NCBI GenBank assembly: GCA_034437655.1
Contig: DAOTTU010000092.1
Coordinates: forward strand, 1-64,000
Direction of reading: 5' to 3'
DNA length: 64,000 bases
Origin: J027 sp034437655
Lineage (GTDB): Bacteria > Chloroflexota > Anaerolineae > Aggregatilineales > J027
The notes beneath the pieces are model-generated. The model did not search any database and had not been told where the DNA came from. It saw only the letters and a program-made list of their open reading frames with translations. This document shows, piece after piece, positions 34,688 through 43,146 of this stretch; position 1 is the first letter of the stretch; each line of letters opens with the position of its first letter. Both the position numbers and the translations under genes were made by a program.

Positions 34688-35944
34688 ATGCGTAGTCGAA
34701 TACTACAAGCGTGCTTGATGATTTTGGTGCTGGGTGTGGCTATTTTGCCGCTGTCAGTATATGCGCAAACAGGTGATAATACGCTTAACAGTTTATTCTG
34801 GTTGCAAGATCAACAATCAGAGAATGGTAGCTTTGCTGACCGCATTGGTACAACGTCATTTGCGCTTTTTGCCTTTGCCAGTGGTGGACAACAGAATGCT
34901 ACAGCCCTCACCTGGCTAGAGGAACAAGACTTTAGTGCTGTTGGGCTGGGGGATGTCTCATTAGCCTTGATTACATTGGTTGCGAACGATATTGATGTTG
35001 CCGAGTTTGCTGATGGCAATGCACTCGCCCGCTACAGTGAATTGATGCGTGATGATCTCGACACGCAACGAACTGACGCGCTCTGCTATGGGTTGGTAAC
35101 GCGCTATAACCTTGATATTCCTATTCAAGACGACACACTGGCTATGGTTCAGTCGCGACAAAATGCTGATGGTGGGTTTGGTGCAAATACCGCTATGCCG
35201 TCAGACGTAGTGACCACATCAGTTTGTGTTCATGCGCTGGTCGCTGCTGGTGCTGATAATACCGTCCAAGATGCCCTCGGTTTCTTGCAGGCCACACAAC
35301 TTGAAGATGACGGCTGGCAGCTAGAAAACCCGGAAAATACGCTTATCGCCAGCGATCCTATTGCAACAGGCTTTGTGATGCTGGCACTCATTGCTGCTGA
35401 CGAACCACTTTCCGATTGGGGAAATCCTGAACGCACACTGATTTTGTTCGCTGATGAAGACACTGGTGTCTTTGTCTTCGAAGAAAGTGATGATCCGCTG
35501 AGTGATGTGATAGCAACAACCGTGGCTGTACCTGTATTTCAGGGGCTGAGCCTCAACAGCTTCGCGCCTGCGGAGCAAGTCCCAGCAACGGCTGACGCAT
35601 CAGGTGGTTCAGATGTGCCAGTCCTTGATGCAAACTGGAAGCTCGTTGGTGATGGCTTTGGCGTTGAACTTGATACCGCTGATGATTTCTTTGTGACTGT
35701 CACCGATCCGTTCACGAGCGATGAACTATCAGGCGTTGAGATTATCAACTGGACAGCAGAATACTCATACACAGGATATATCGTGGAAAGTCATCTGACG
35801 GCCGAGATATTGCTCTGGATGGCAGGTCAGGACGCCAGCGTGCTGGACAACCTTTCACCAGCAGCACTTGCAATGATGCCAGCGGATGAACTTGCGCAAT
35901 TGCCAGAAGCCGTTCAGGTGAGGGCTGCTGATGCATCTGAATAG
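34688..35944 (+). CDS. Secreted alpha-alpha-toroid protein (prenyltransferase/squalene-cyclase repeat)
   Basis: A 418-residue protein from ATG 34688; a TTG at 34679 is possible but sits too close to GGGAG. A signal peptide (CLMILVLGVAILPLSVYAQ) is followed by repeats of the terpene-cyclase toroid type: LFWLQDQQSENGSFADRIGT, MVQSRQNADGGFGANT and LGFLQATQLEDDGWQLE. This fold is shared by secreted cobalamin carriers of the intrinsic-factor family. It lacks the DXDD acid motif needed for cyclase activity, as far as I can see. The gene overlaps the ABC binding-protein gene by 14 nt, tying it to tetrapyrrole or siderophore uptake. Confidence 0.8.
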   Translation: MRSRILQACLMILVLGVAILPLSVYAQTGDNTLNSLFWLQDQQSENGSFADRIGTTSFALFAFASGGQQNATALTWLEEQDFSAVGLGDVSLALITLVANDIDVAEFADGNALARYSELMRDDLDTQRTDALCYGLVTRYNLDIPIQDDTLAMVQSRQNADGGFGANTAMPSDVVTTSVCVHALVAAGADNTVQDALGFLQATQLEDDGWQLENPENTLIASDPIATGFVMLALIAADEPLSDWGNPERTLILFADEDTGVFVFEESDDPLSDVIATTVAVPVFQGLSLNSFAPAEQVPATADASGGSDVPVLDANWKLVGDGFGVELDTADDFFVTVTDPFTSDELSGVEIINWTAEYSYTGYIVESHLTAEILLWMAGQDASVLDNLSPAALAMMPADELAQLPEAVQVRAADASE

Positions 35945-37229
35945 TATCAGCTACGGGTTGCGTGTCAGTGTTGCCGTAATTCTTTTGTTGAGTGTGCTTG
36001 GTGGCTCAGGTTGGCTGGAAACGTCAACCGCGCAAAGCGATAGCGGTGACTTTCCAATAACGATCATTGATGCAACTGGGCGTGAAGTAACCATTACCTC
36101 CATCGACCGTATCGTCTCAGGTAGCGGTGACATTACTGAAATTGTTGTAGCGCTGGGGTTGCGCGACAATCTTGTTGGGGTCGATATTAGTTCGACGTAT
36201 CCTGATGGGGTTCTTGACGAAGTAGGTACCTTTGGGTTTGCGCGGCGTCTGACATTAGAACCTATCGTGGCAATGAACCCGACGGTGTTTCTGTGCGTGC
36301 AGACATGTATGCCAGACACTGTTTTAGAGCAATTGCGCAGTTTGGATATTCCGGTCGTGATTTTGCCAGATGGTGATGACGTTGACCTGACGTTACCAAT
36401 GCAAAAAATCCGAATGGCGTCAGCGGCGCTAGGGGTTCCTGAACGCGGAGAAGTGCTTGCACAACGCATTGCTACTGAAATAGATTGGGCCCAAACCGCA
36501 ACTGCAAACATTGATAACCGGCCTTATGTATTGTTGTTATACTTCCGCGGCAGCCGTCTACAGCTTGTCTATGGTGCCAATACCCCTGCTGAAGCGCTTA
36601 TTGAAGGCGCGGGGGGTATTGAAGCAGCAGGTGAAATTGGGGTGGACGGGTATATTCCACTCACAACAGAAATTTTGCTAACAGCTTTCCCGGATTATGT
36701 GCTGTTGATGGAAAGTGGTGTTGACAGTGCCGGCGGTTTAGAACTGGTACGTGACTTGCAGGGCATGTCACAAACCCCGGCCGGGCAGCAAGAAAACTTC
36801 CTGGTCTACGATGATCAATATCTGCTGGCGCTCTCCACACGGACAGGTGCCATGCTGCTTGACCTTGCCGCTGACATCCATGATGATTTGACGTGGGAAC
36901 TGGAAGTTGCTTACCCATACATGTTCAAGGATGACACAGGAACCGACCTTAATGTGACGGCTCCTCCGCTACGAATTGCTACCTCTGACGATTTGCTTCC
37001 GACGGTGCGACGCCTCGGATTTCATCCTGTCACGATGACAGAAGCAGAAGATAATTTGACAGATACCCTGTTTGTTGTGACCGAGGCGACAGATTACCAA
37101 CGCCTGCGCGATGCGGGGGCACAGGTGATTGTGCTGGCAGAAGATGTACCACTGACAAGGCTAGCGGAAGCCTTGAATGTTCCGGGGCGTGGACTTGCTT
37201 TGGCGGCACGTTTTGCAGCGGAGTCCTGA
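35931..37229 (+). CDS. ABC substrate-binding protein, HmuT/BtuF family
   Basis: A 432-residue protein with a signal peptide (VAVILLLSVLGGSGWLET region). The BtuF-type fold is shown by VTITSIDRIVSGSGDITEIV and ALGLRDNLVGVDISSTYPDG, the latter very close to the heme-binding HmuT pattern. The usual two lobes are followed by an additional C-terminal segment (residues about 340-432, LRIATSDDLLPTVRRLGF and on) not found in short HmuT proteins. No lipobox Cys is evident. Ligand: heme, cobalamin or a siderophore; HmuT-like features favour heme. Its start overlaps the toroid gene and the permease follows after 2 nt. Confidence 0.85.
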   Translation: MHLNSISYGLRVSVAVILLLSVLGGSGWLETSTAQSDSGDFPITIIDATGREVTITSIDRIVSGSGDITEIVVALGLRDNLVGVDISSTYPDGVLDEVGTFGFARRLTLEPIVAMNPTVFLCVQTCMPDTVLEQLRSLDIPVVILPDGDDVDLTLPMQKIRMASAALGVPERGEVLAQRIATEIDWAQTATANIDNRPYVLLLYFRGSRLQLVYGANTPAEALIEGAGGIEAAGEIGVDGYIPLTTEILLTAFPDYVLLMESGVDSAGGLELVRDLQGMSQTPAGQQENFLVYDDQYLLALSTRTGAMLLDLAADIHDDLTWELEVAYPYMFKDDTGTDLNVTAPPLRIATSDDLLPTVRRLGFHPVTMTEAEDNLTDTLFVVTEATDYQRLRDAGAQVIVLAEDVPLTRLAEALNVPGRGLALAARFAAES

Positions 37230-37231
37230 CC

Positions 37232-38461
37232 TTGCGCCAATGGTATCAGCGATTTGTACAATTGCGTCGCCATGCCTGGCTGCGGGCGGTGATCTTTGTT
37301 GTGCTTTTCGTTGTACTCCTTGAATTGGTTCTAGCGTCGCTGAGTGCGAATCAAATCCAGACTACACCGATTGACCGTGAGCTTGTATTGCAGACCACAT
37401 TCGATCAGGTTGGTAACTCTTTCCTGATAGACGGCATTAATGCAACTATCGGCACCGATTGGGGTTACGAGAGCGGTCTGGATTATACCGACAGGCAGAC
37501 ACAACTCTACACCGGACTTATCAACAATAGTCGGTGGCCGCGTGTGATCATGGCGGTTTTGATCGGTGCAGCGTTGGCTCTCTCTGGAAATGTTCTTCAG
37601 GGCGTGTTCCGTAATCCGCTTGCTGACCCCGGCTTGATTGGCGTTTCGGCTGGGGCGGCAATGGGTGCAATCCTTGCCATTCTTGGTGGGGCAGACCTGA
37701 CTACGATAACAACACAGGTGCTTGAAACTCTGGATGCACCCGACGCTGTTCAAAACACATTTTCTGGGCAGCGCTTTGCTGAAGCTCTCGCTGCTTTCGT
37801 TGGTGGGTTGTTGATGACGGGCGTTGTTTATAACCTTGCACAACTTGGGGGACAACGTTCTTTCACGATCAATATGCTGCTCATTGGGCTGGCGATTAAC
37901 GCGATTGGCAGCGCATTTATCGGTATGGCGACATTCCTCGGGAATGAACAGCGCACCAGCGATATCACATTCTGGAGCCTGGGGAGTCTGCAAAACCTTG
38001 AATGGTCAGCCGTTTATATTACTTTCCCTGTTGTGATGTTGGGTGTTGTTGTTCTACCACTATTGGGACAACAGCTCAACATCATGACCCTGGGTGAATC
38101 TGAAGCGCAAAATCTTGGTGTGAATACACAACGTCTACGGGTTATCACGATCGTCATGAGTGCGCTGATGACTGGTGTTGCAGTCGGTTTTGCGGGTATC
38201 ATCAGTTTTATCGGGCTGGTGGTGCCACATGTCATGCGCTTGCTATTTGGTCCAGACCACCGCTACACCTTGCTCGGTAGCGTCCTGGGTGGTGCAATCG
38301 TGCTGGTGGCTGCTGATATGTATGGACGTACACTCCCGCCGCCACCGGATACCGGAATTTCACTCGAAGTCCCAGTCGGAGTCATGACAGCGTTGGTAGG
38401 TGGTCCCTTTTTTCTGGCACTCATTTTGGTGATGCAGTATCGACGTGGGGCGCGTGTATAA
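37232..38461 (+). CDS. FecCD/BtuC-type ABC permease
   Basis: A 409-residue permease starting at TTG 37232, 2 nt after the binding-protein stop. The family core includes WPRVIMAVLIGAALALSGNVLQGVFRNPLADPGLIGVSAGA (split here by the well-known NPLADP motif), TFWSLGSL, and GFAGIISFIGLVVPHVMRLLFGPDHR. An outer segment between helix 1 and helix 2 (residues about 40-85) is longer than usual, with TTFDQVGNSFLIDG. It forms the channel with the ATPase encoded 2 nt downstream. The three genes order as binding protein, permease, ATPase, as in hmuTUV. Confidence 0.9.
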   Translation: MRQWYQRFVQLRRHAWLRAVIFVVLFVVLLELVLASLSANQIQTTPIDRELVLQTTFDQVGNSFLIDGINATIGTDWGYESGLDYTDRQTQLYTGLINNSRWPRVIMAVLIGAALALSGNVLQGVFRNPLADPGLIGVSAGAAMGAILAILGGADLTTITTQVLETLDAPDAVQNTFSGQRFAEALAAFVGGLLMTGVVYNLAQLGGQRSFTINMLLIGLAINAIGSAFIGMATFLGNEQRTSDITFWSLGSLQNLEWSAVYITFPVVMLGVVVLPLLGQQLNIMTLGESEAQNLGVNTQRLRVITIVMSALMTGVAVGFAGIISFIGLVVPHVMRLLFGPDHRYTLLGSVLGGAIVLVAADMYGRTLPPPPDTGISLEVPVGVMTALVGGPFFLALILVMQYRRGARV

Positions 38462-38463
38462 AC

Positions 38464-39252
38464 ATGTTGACTGCGGAAGGTATCGGGTATCGCGTAGGCG
38501 CGAAATGGCTGGTCAACAACGTCTCGTTATCGGTTGAATCCGGTGAATTTGTCGCTATTGTTGGGGCCAATGGTGCAGGTAAGACCACATTGCTACGACT
38601 TTTATCTGGTGAATTGCGTCCAGACACCGGCCGAATAGAGTTACAGGGAAAGTCTCAGCTTGCCTATACACTCCGCGAACTGGCCTTGTTACGAAGTGTG
38701 ATGCGCCAACATGTCGAGCTTAACTTCGACTTTACTGCCGAAGAAGTTGTAATGATGGGACGTCATCCACACACACACGGCACTTCAAGCCAACGTGATA
38801 AAGCAATTGTAAATACGGTTTTGCAGCAAACGGAAACCACGGACTTGCGTAAACGGTTATATGCGACTCTTTCCGCAGGTGAAAAAGCGCGTGTGACGCT
38901 TGCACGTATACTTGCCCAACAAACACCATTTGTGATGATGGACGAGCCGACCAGTACGATGGACTTACGGCATCAGCAACTAACGATGCACATTGCGCGT
39001 CGCCTTGTAGAAGAAGGCGGAACTGTCATCGCTATTCTACATGACTTAAATCTTGCAGCGTTGTATGCTGATCGTGTCGGAATGATGATTAAGGGCGAAC
39101 TCTACGCACTTGGTACACCAGAAGAGGTGTTCACAATTGACAACATTGCCCGGGTGTTTGATATTGCTGTCCATATCATTGCCCACCCGGATGCTGATGT
39201 CCCCCTGATTGTCCCGTTACATCGCGAGGATGCGAGCAAGTTCATAGAGTGA
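38464..39252 (+). CDS. hmuV: ABC ATPase, HmuV type
   Basis: A 262-residue ATPase. Walker A is GANGAGKTTLLRLL. HmuV-like features are LLRSVMRQHVELNFDFTAEE, the altered signature LSAGEKARVTLARILAQ, Walker B FVMMDEPTSTMDLRHQQ, and the switch AILHDLNLAALYADR. These match heme importer ATPases better than BtuD. It is the last gene of the toroid-binding protein-permease-ATPase unit and overlaps the convergent pfkA by 36 nt. Confidence 0.85.
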   Translation: MLTAEGIGYRVGAKWLVNNVSLSVESGEFVAIVGANGAGKTTLLRLLSGELRPDTGRIELQGKSQLAYTLRELALLRSVMRQHVELNFDFTAEEVVMMGRHPHTHGTSSQRDKAIVNTVLQQTETTDLRKRLYATLSAGEKARVTLARILAQQTPFVMMDEPTSTMDLRHQQLTMHIARRLVEEGGTVIAILHDLNLAALYADRVGMMIKGELYALGTPEEVFTIDNIARVFDIAVHIIAHPDADVPLIVPLHREDASKFIE

Positions 39253-40188
39253 TTCGTCAACAGGTTTGGTTTTCCCGGCGATTTCATGGAGCGGCGTAGT
39301 GACAATCTCACTGCCGTTGATGCCCACCAGCACACCAGATTTACCAGCTTTAAGCACACCAATCGCACCAGCACCAAGCCTGGACGCAAGGAGACGGTCT
39401 GCAACGCCCGGTGCGCCGCCGCGCTGAACATGTCCGAGGACAGTGATTCGCAAGCCAAATCCGAGGTCGGCGTGGTGTTCTTCGAAATAGGCAGAAAGCG
39501 CTTCTGCGTTATGACTTGCACCTTCAGCAACAACTACAAGCCCATGCGTTTTACCACGTTGGTAAGCCTCACGTAGTTCGCTAGCAACAGCATCGGGTGA
39601 AATATCAATTTCCGGGATGAGCGTTACCTCTGCACCGCCTGCGATGCCAGACATAAGCGCTATATAGCCGCAATCCCGTCCCATTACTTCGACGAGAAAT
39701 GCCCGCCGATGAGAAGCCGCCGTCACTTTCAAGCGGTCGATGGCTTCAAGTGCAATATTCAGCGCTGTATCGACCCCAATCGTCATATCGGTTCCGTAGA
39801 GGTCGTTGTCAATTGTGGAGGCTACGCCAACAACCGGGAATCCCATTTCTTGCAGCGCATTTGCCCCGGTTTGAGAACCGTTCCCACCAATCACAATTAA
39901 TGCATCAATCTTGTTTGCGTTAAAATTTTCGAGTGCTTTTTCGCGTCCTTCGACGGTTTTGAATTCCGGTGCGCGGGCGCTGCCGAGGATGGTACCACCA
40001 TTCTGGATGATACCGCCGACATCACGTGCAGTCATTGGACGGATTTCACCACTGATGCAACCTTTGTAGCCGTGTTGAACACCGAAGACTTCGAAACCAT
40101 TCGCGATACCATTACGCACAATTGCACGGATCGCGGCATTCATCCCCGGTGCATCACCACCACTAGTAAGGACGGCAATTCGCTTCAT
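39217..40188 (-). CDS. pfkA: 6-phosphofructokinase
   Basis: A 323-residue enzyme phosphorylating fructose 6-phosphate in glycolysis. Motifs: AVLTSGGDAPGMNAAIR, TILGSARAPEF, ASTIDNDLYGTDMTIGVDTA, EVMGRDCGYIALMSG and LGHVQRGGAPG. The phosphate-donor loop reads IGGNGSQTGA, with Asn where classic ATP enzymes have Asp (GGDGS), and Ala-Ser before TIDND where ATP enzymes have Pro-Gly. The Gly after Asn argues for ATP rather than pyrophosphate as donor. The 3' end overlaps hmuV. Confidence 0.93.
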   Translation of the reverse strand: MKRIAVLTSGGDAPGMNAAIRAIVRNGIANGFEVFGVQHGYKGCISGEIRPMTARDVGGIIQNGGTILGSARAPEFKTVEGREKALENFNANKIDALIVIGGNGSQTGANALQEMGFPVVGVASTIDNDLYGTDMTIGVDTALNIALEAIDRLKVTAASHRRAFLVEVMGRDCGYIALMSGIAGGAEVTLIPEIDISPDAVASELREAYQRGKTHGLVVVAEGASHNAEALSAYFEEHHADLGFGLRITVLGHVQRGGAPGVADRLLASRLGAGAIGVLKAGKSGVLVGINGSEIVTTPLHEIAGKTKPVDESLYELARILAM

Positions 40189-40287
40189 CTTATGTTACAC
40201 CTTTGCTTGAAGATACTTAAATCAAGTCGCTAAAACCAGGAGCATAGAACCTGCCCGGCCCTATTACTCACTGATTTTTTGCATACG

Positions 40288-42963
40288 TTATAGATTGATG
40301 CGTGCAATGATATCCGTTTCGCGGGTTTCGTGTTCGAAGCCAAGTCGCTCAGTAATGCCTTGCATCTCAGCATTTTCGGGAAGAATGCGACCGAAGATGT
40401 CTGTGAGTCCCTCAATACGAGCAATGTCCATAAGGCGGGACAACAGCTCAGTACCAAGGCCTTTGCCCTGATATTCATCGCTGATAATCAGATTGAATTC
40501 CGCACTACTCGTGCCGAATACTTTAATCAGACGACCAGCACCAACAATGGTATCGACTGTTTCAGGGTCATTATCTTTATTTTCAGCAACCAATGTCATT
40601 TCACGGTTGTAATCGATAAAGCTGATACGCGAGAGGCGTTCGTGTGCAACACGCTCTGGCAGGGTCATTTCATGTGCATAACGCAGATAAACAGTACGCC
40701 CAGACAGGGTCTCATGAAAGTCGACCAATGCCGGTTCATCCTCAGGCCGAATGGGCCGAATGAGCAGATCATGTCCATCTTTCGTTGTGTAAGGCTTGAT
40801 GTGTTCAATGGGATAGGGGCGGATGGCAAGCTGTGGCAGGTCTTCGTCAGCCACTTCTGAAGGATAGACGAGAACACGTGCGTCAAGGGCAATGATCTGC
40901 TTATGTGAAACCAAAAGCGGATTAATATCCAATTCCTTGATAGATGGGTGTTCGCTAATCAGTTGGCTAAAGCGAACCATCAGTTCTTCAAGTTTCACGA
41001 GGTTAACGGCTTCGCGGCCACGCACACCCTTCAGCGCTTCATAGATTTTGGTCTGCTCCATCATACGACGTGCGAGGGTAGCGTTCAGCGGTGGCAGCGC
41101 TAACGCACGATCTTTGAAGACTTCAACCAATGTTCCCCCGGTCCCAAAGAGCAAGACAGGCCCAAATTGCTCATCCTGACTGCTACCGATGATGATCTCA
41201 TAGCCATCGAGCTTGACCATCGGTTGGACGGTTACACCCTGGAAGTGTTCAGCACCAACTTTCTCGGTGACGGATCGTTGGATTGCCTGATACGCGCGAC
41301 GGACTTCATCTTCATCGTTGAGGTTTAAGCGTACCCCGCCAACGTCGGTTTTGTGTGTAACTGTCTCAGAATAGAGTTTGAGTACTGTTGGATACCCGAT
41401 AGCATCTGCTGCGGCAACCGCGTCATCTTCTGTAGTAGCCGGGCGCGTTTCCACGATAGGAATACCATAAGCCGCGAGAATGCGTTTGGAGTCGAACTCA
41501 TTTAATACCGTTTGCCCCTTAGCGCGTGCCGTCTCAATGATATCTGTCACTGTTGCACGATCGGGTGGGCTGTCCTCGTAGTTCCCGCGGCGGGCAGGAG
41601 TTTCATATAGGGCGCGTAGATTGTACGCATATTGCCACATGTAGTTGAACAAACGTGTCGCAGTGTCTGGGTAGGGGAAGGTTGGAATACCGATTTGATT
41701 GAGAATCTCTTCGCCTTCGGCAATTTCTTCGCCGCCCATCCAGCTTGCAAGCACCGGCTTGTCGCCCATGTTGGCATATGGAATCAGTTCTTTGGCCGTG
41801 TCGGTGGGGTCGGTCATTGCCTGTGGGGTTAAGATGACGAGTAAGCCGTCGCTGTTTTCGTCACGTCCGGCAATTTCAAGGCTCTTGGCATAGCGGACGG
41901 GATCGGCATCACCAAGGATGTCAACAGGGTTCCCGTGGCTCCATGGGCCAGGTAGAAAATCGTTTAGTTCGTCCATAGTCTGGTCAGACAACACCGCTAA
42001 TTCGCCGCCTTCTGTAATAAGTGCGTCGGTAGCGAGTACCCCCGGGCCACCAGCGTTGGTGAGAATTGTCAGGCGTCGACCTTTGGGGCGTGGTTGCTTA
42101 GCCAGTACTTCTGCGGTGTAGAACACGTCTGAGATGCGGTTGATCCGTAATACACCAACACGTCGGAATGCAGCCTCTAGCACTTCGTCACTACCCGCCA
42201 AAGATCCGGTGTGTGATGCAGCAGCCTGTGCAGCCGCAGCAGTACGACCGGCTTTAATCACAATGATCGGTTTGGTCAGCGCAACTTCACGTGCTGCGGA
42301 CAAAAACGAGCTGGCATCGCCAATGGTTTCCATGTAGATAACGATGCTTTCAGTATTTGGATCATCACCCAGGTAGTAGATAAGGTCACCCCAGCTTACG
42401 TCGAGCATGGAGCCGATTGACACAAATGCGCTGAAGCCGACTTTTTCTTTAAAGCTCCAGTCAAGTACAGCAGTACACAAAGCGCCGCTCTGGCTGATAA
42501 ACCCAACATTGCCGGGGTTTGCAATGGTGCTTGCGAATGTTGCGTTCAGGCCGTTGGTGGGGCGCATCACCCCCAGGCAATTCGGGCCAATGATGCGAAT
42601 GTTACCTTTACGGGCTTCTTGCAGAATTTCTGCTTCAAGTGCAGCGCCTTCTTCACCGACTTCTTTAAAGCCAGCAGAAATCACAATAGCACCTTTAACG
42701 CCGTAGTCGACACATTCACGAATAATATTCGGTACTGTACGCGCTGGCGTCACAATCACAGCCAGATCGACGGGATCACCAATAGCAGACAGGCTAGAAT
42801 AGGCTTTAATGCCAAGTATACTATCGCGTTTAGGATTGACGGGATAGACGGTACCACCAAAAGGACTGCTGATGAGATTGTAAACCAGTGTTCGACCAAC
42901 ACTACCTTCTTTCTCAGTCGCACCGATGATGGCCACACTTTTGGGATTGAAGATAATGTCCAT
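40288..42963 (-). CDS. NDP-forming acyl-CoA synthetase fused to GNAT acetyltransferase
   Basis: An 891-residue protein starting at ATG 42963 (MDIIFNPKSVAIIGATEKEG, the usual family start); a GTG at 43014 with AAAGGA upstream is an alternative. Order: CoA-binding domain, ligase domain with the phospho-His motif ASHTGSLAGSDEVLEAAF (His retained), ATP-grasp domain (about 500-700, PTVLKLYSETVTHKTDVGGV), then a C-terminal GNAT domain (YQGKGLGTELLSRLMD). In the Salmonella protein acetyltransferase Pat the ligase part is inactive; here the His suggests it may also make acyl-CoA. Likely roles are acetate metabolism or lysine acetylation. A protein of this type often regulates acyl-CoA ligases by acetylation. 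Confidence 0.88.
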   Translation of the reverse strand: MDIIFNPKSVAIIGATEKEGSVGRTLVYNLISSPFGGTVYPVNPKRDSILGIKAYSSLSAIGDPVDLAVIVTPARTVPNIIRECVDYGVKGAIVISAGFKEVGEEGAALEAEILQEARKGNIRIIGPNCLGVMRPTNGLNATFASTIANPGNVGFISQSGALCTAVLDWSFKEKVGFSAFVSIGSMLDVSWGDLIYYLGDDPNTESIVIYMETIGDASSFLSAAREVALTKPIIVIKAGRTAAAAQAAASHTGSLAGSDEVLEAAFRRVGVLRINRISDVFYTAEVLAKQPRPKGRRLTILTNAGGPGVLATDALITEGGELAVLSDQTMDELNDFLPGPWSHGNPVDILGDADPVRYAKSLEIAGRDENSDGLLVILTPQAMTDPTDTAKELIPYANMGDKPVLASWMGGEEIAEGEEILNQIGIPTFPYPDTATRLFNYMWQYAYNLRALYETPARRGNYEDSPPDRATVTDIIETARAKGQTVLNEFDSKRILAAYGIPIVETRPATTEDDAVAAADAIGYPTVLKLYSETVTHKTDVGGVRLNLNDEDEVRRAYQAIQRSVTEKVGAEHFQGVTVQPMVKLDGYEIIIGSSQDEQFGPVLLFGTGGTLVEVFKDRALALPPLNATLARRMMEQTKIYEALKGVRGREAVNLVKLEELMVRFSQLISEHPSIKELDINPLLVSHKQIIALDARVLVYPSEVADEDLPQLAIRPYPIEHIKPYTTKDGHDLLIRPIRPEDEPALVDFHETLSGRTVYLRYAHEMTLPERVAHERLSRISFIDYNREMTLVAENKDNDPETVDTIVGAGRLIKVFGTSSAEFNLIISDEYQGKGLGTELLSRLMDIARIEGLTDIFGRILPENAEMQGITERLGFEHETRETDIIARINL

Positions 42964-43146
42964 GGATTCGCGACCATAAAACAAGCCGCTTTGCAATTTT
43001 GGAGTATCTAACACGAACAAAAGTCCTTTACTTTGTGCGTTTGTGAGGATGACTTCCAGTAATTGTATGCACTCAGCGAACGAGTTGCCAGCGCTTTTCA
43101 AATTTGGTGGTAGAATTTTGGCAGAGATAACAAGTAAGGAGTGAGT

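Noticed and set aside
34491..34718. A 75-residue plus-strand frame upstream of the toroid protein
   Set aside because: It overlaps the toroid gene start in another frame, has no Shine-Dalgarno, and shows no recognisable domain.
39217..40188. Pyrophosphate-dependent phosphofructokinase
   Set aside because: The donor loop has Gly after Asn (GGNGS), not the Asp typical of pyrophosphate enzymes, and Lys of PKTIDND is absent.
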